The translations under genes and the position numbers were made by a program. A model generated the notes under the pieces. It was given only the letters and a program-made list of their open reading frames with translations, did no database searches and had not been told where the DNA came from. From Flavobacterium sp. 9 (GTDB lineage Bacteria; Bacteroidota; Bacteroidia; Flavobacteriales; Flavobacteriaceae), in the NCBI RefSeq assembly GCF_002754195.1, contig NZ_PEEU01000001.1:1240001-1304000 (forward strand): a stretch of 64,000 bases of DNA, read 5' to 3'. Positions 62,849-64,000 of this stretch are shown here, one piece after another (the first letter of the stretch is position 1; each line of letters starts with the position of its first letter).

Positions 62849-63508
62849 ATGAGCAATAATATTCGAGTAGTTCTGGCAGATGATCATGTATTTGTAAGAG
62901 ATGGAATAAAATCTTTACTGGAAAACGAAGCAAACATAGAGGTTGTGGGCGAAGCTATTGATGGCGCTGATGCTCTTGAAGTTGTTGCAACCAGTAAACC
63001 TGATTTACTTATAGTAGATATTCGTATGCCAAATTTAACCGGCATCGAGGTAGTAGAAAAACTTAGAAGCGAAAGTAATAATGTAAAAATTATTATGCTT
63101 TCTATGCATGAATCCGAAGAATACGTATTGAAATCTATCAAGGCTGGAGCCGATGGTTATTTATTGAAAGGCTCAAGCAAAGAAGAATTCCTAAAAGCGC
63201 TGCATACTGTGGCAGCGGGCGGAAAATATTTTAGTGGAGATATTTCTTCGATATTAATCAGTCAATTGACAAACGTTTCAAATTCGCTTGAACCTAAACA
63301 AAATTTAGGCGAAGAAATGATGATTACCAAAAGAGAAAAAGAAATTCTAACGCTTTTATTATCCGGAAAAGGCAACAAGGAAATCGCTGAAGCACTGGAA
63401 ATTAGCAAACGAACTGCCGAAGTGCACCGTTTTAATCTAATGAAAAAGCTTAAAGTGAAGAATTTAATGGAACTTTCGAATAAAGCAGCAGAATATTCGC
63501 TTTTGTAA
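62849..63508 (+). CDS. NarL/LuxR-type response regulator
   Basis: A 219-aa regulator. Receiver (about 5-120) with D11-D12 and phospho-acceptor D57 (LLIVDIRMPN), Ser/Thr in MLSMHES, and Lys in YLLKGSSKEE. LuxR/GerE HTH (about 155-215, MITKREKEILTLLLSGKGNK, SKRTAEVHRFNLMKKLKVKN). It is partner of the NarX-like kinase upstream and probably controls nirB, narK and itself through the shared boxes described at those promoters. Confidence 0.93.
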   Translation: MSNNIRVVLADDHVFVRDGIKSLLENEANIEVVGEAIDGADALEVVATSKPDLLIVDIRMPNLTGIEVVEKLRSESNNVKIIMLSMHESEEYVLKSIKAGADGYLLKGSSKEEFLKALHTVAAGGKYFSGDISSILISQLTNVSNSLEPKQNLGEEMMITKREKEILTLLLSGKGNKEIAEALEISKRTAEVHRFNLMKKLKVKNLMELSNKAAEYSLL

Positions 63509-63621
63509 TTCTGTTTAAACGATAAAAAGGACCTTTTAAAAATAGCATTTTAATAAAATAGAGAATCAATTTTGTGATGTTGGTAAATCTACTTATTAAA
63601 TTCAAAATACTTAGATAAAAT

Positions 63622-63653
63622 TACGTATTAATACTTATAAGTATTTACATTTG
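63622..63653 (+). promoter_or_regulatory. narK promoter with TACGTA box and TACTTAT palindrome
   Basis: TACGTA (63622-63627), then the perfect 16-bp palindrome AATACTTATAAGTATT (63630-63645), touching the -7 box TACATTTG (63646-63653). TACGTA starts 24 bp before the -7 box here and 26 bp before it at nirB. Confidence 0.65.
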
Positions 63654-63673
63654 GTAAAACAAATCTAAGTACT

Positions 63674-64000
63674 ATGAAAAATACAAACTCTTTATCACAA
63701 TCACACAAGATTTTATTTTTGAATACTTTAGCCTTCACCGTATGTTTTGCTTGTTGGACATTAAACGGTGTATTGGTAACTTTTTTGGTTGACAATGGCA
63801 TTTTTCATTGGAGTGTTGTACAAGTCGGTTGGCTTTTGGGAATCCCAATCCTAACCGGATCTATTATGCGTTTGCCAATTGGTATATTAACAGATAAATA
63901 TGGCGGAAAATATGTCTTTTCCCTTTTACTTCTCCTCTGCTCGATTCCGCTATTTTTATTGCCTTATGCAGATAGTTTTGTAACGTTTGCAATCTTAAGT
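63674..64000 (+). CDS. narK: MFS nitrate/nitrite transporter, 5' part
   Basis: 109 codons are visible up to the window edge. Start ATG 63674 (MKNTNSLSQSHKILFLNTLA). The first TM helices show the NarK features: TLAFTVCFACWTLNGVLVTF, GWLLGIPILTGSIMRLPIG with the Arg of TM2 that binds the substrate, followed by ILTDKYGGKYVF, the MFS loop 2-3 motif (D/RxGGR-like). It imports nitrate or exchanges nitrite. It continues beyond the window. Confidence 0.88.
   Translation, partial: MKNTNSLSQSHKILFLNTLAFTVCFACWTLNGVLVTFLVDNGIFHWSVVQVGWLLGIPILTGSIMRLPIGILTDKYGGKYVFSLLLLLCSIPLFLLPYADSFVTFAILS

Overview
The window is AT-rich chromosomal DNA of a Bacteroidota bacterium, most likely a Flavobacterium. The evidence is promoters of the TTTG-N19-TAnnTTTG type, no recognisable Shine-Dalgarno sequences, type IX secretion (T9SS) sorting domains, PorP/SprF and OmpA-TPR proteins, a Bacteroidetes-type tyrosine recombinase, and many lipoproteins with lysine-rich sequence after the lipidated cysteine.

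The left part (about 1-38 kb) looks accessory. It starts with a cut-off Cys-rich SH3 protein and a decayed tRNA-Arg-like copy beside a GIY-YIG endonuclease gene that an IS3 element has truncated. From about 3 to 20 kb lies a rightward cluster for the cell envelope: sulfatase, HAD phosphatase-like protein, outer-membrane transporter-like proteins, three tandem DUF1254/DUF1214 lipoproteins, DUF2490, DUF2252, DUF4136, a membrane-bound AraC regulator, a BamA-like barrel and a large Gly/Tyr-rich lipoprotein. From 20 to 24.7 kb there is debris (zeta-toxin-like fragment, frameshifted membrane protein, IS6-type transposase remnant) around a receiver-only response regulator and a PAS histidine kinase. 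From 24.7 to 35.9 kb a leftward five-gene cluster encodes a 1434-aa repeat adhesin, an 801-aa repeat protein, a T9SS type-B sorted protein, a PorP/SprF protein and an OmpA-TPR-PD40 protein, which together look like a cell-surface adhesin with its export partners. A chloride-channel remnant and a tyrosine integrase follow. The integrase faces the 3' end of the first gene of a tRNA array (Arg, Arg, Pro, Ser; 38.3-39.0 kb). Truncated tRNA copies in which a TCCCGAT...GGGA palindrome stands where the anticodon arm should be lie between the intact tRNAs.

The right part (39-64 kb) reads as core chromosome: thiolase, NlpC/P60 peptidase, a RES-Xre toxin-antitoxin pair, a quinone/aldehyde redox group (AraC, aldo/keto reductase, MdaB, YgiN-like monooxygenase, zinc-type quinone oxidoreductase), a 1227-aa secreted M43 metalloprotease, a methyltransferase/LysR divergent pair, a DUF2130 protein, two META-domain lipoproteins, and a nitrate/nitrite assimilation cluster (nirB, nirD, DUF4202, NarX-like kinase, NarL-like regulator, start of narK). 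The intergenic regions here repeatedly carry nested inverted-repeat elements with a common GTCATTTCGA core. The nirB and narK promoters share a TACGTA box and TACTTAT half-sites next to the -7 element, which makes them candidate targets of the NarL-like regulator.

The best candidates for something undescribed are the half-tRNA/palindrome elements and their link to a GIY-YIG gene, the sulfatase/DUF1254 cluster with its paired palindromic operators, and the nested intergenic palindromes.
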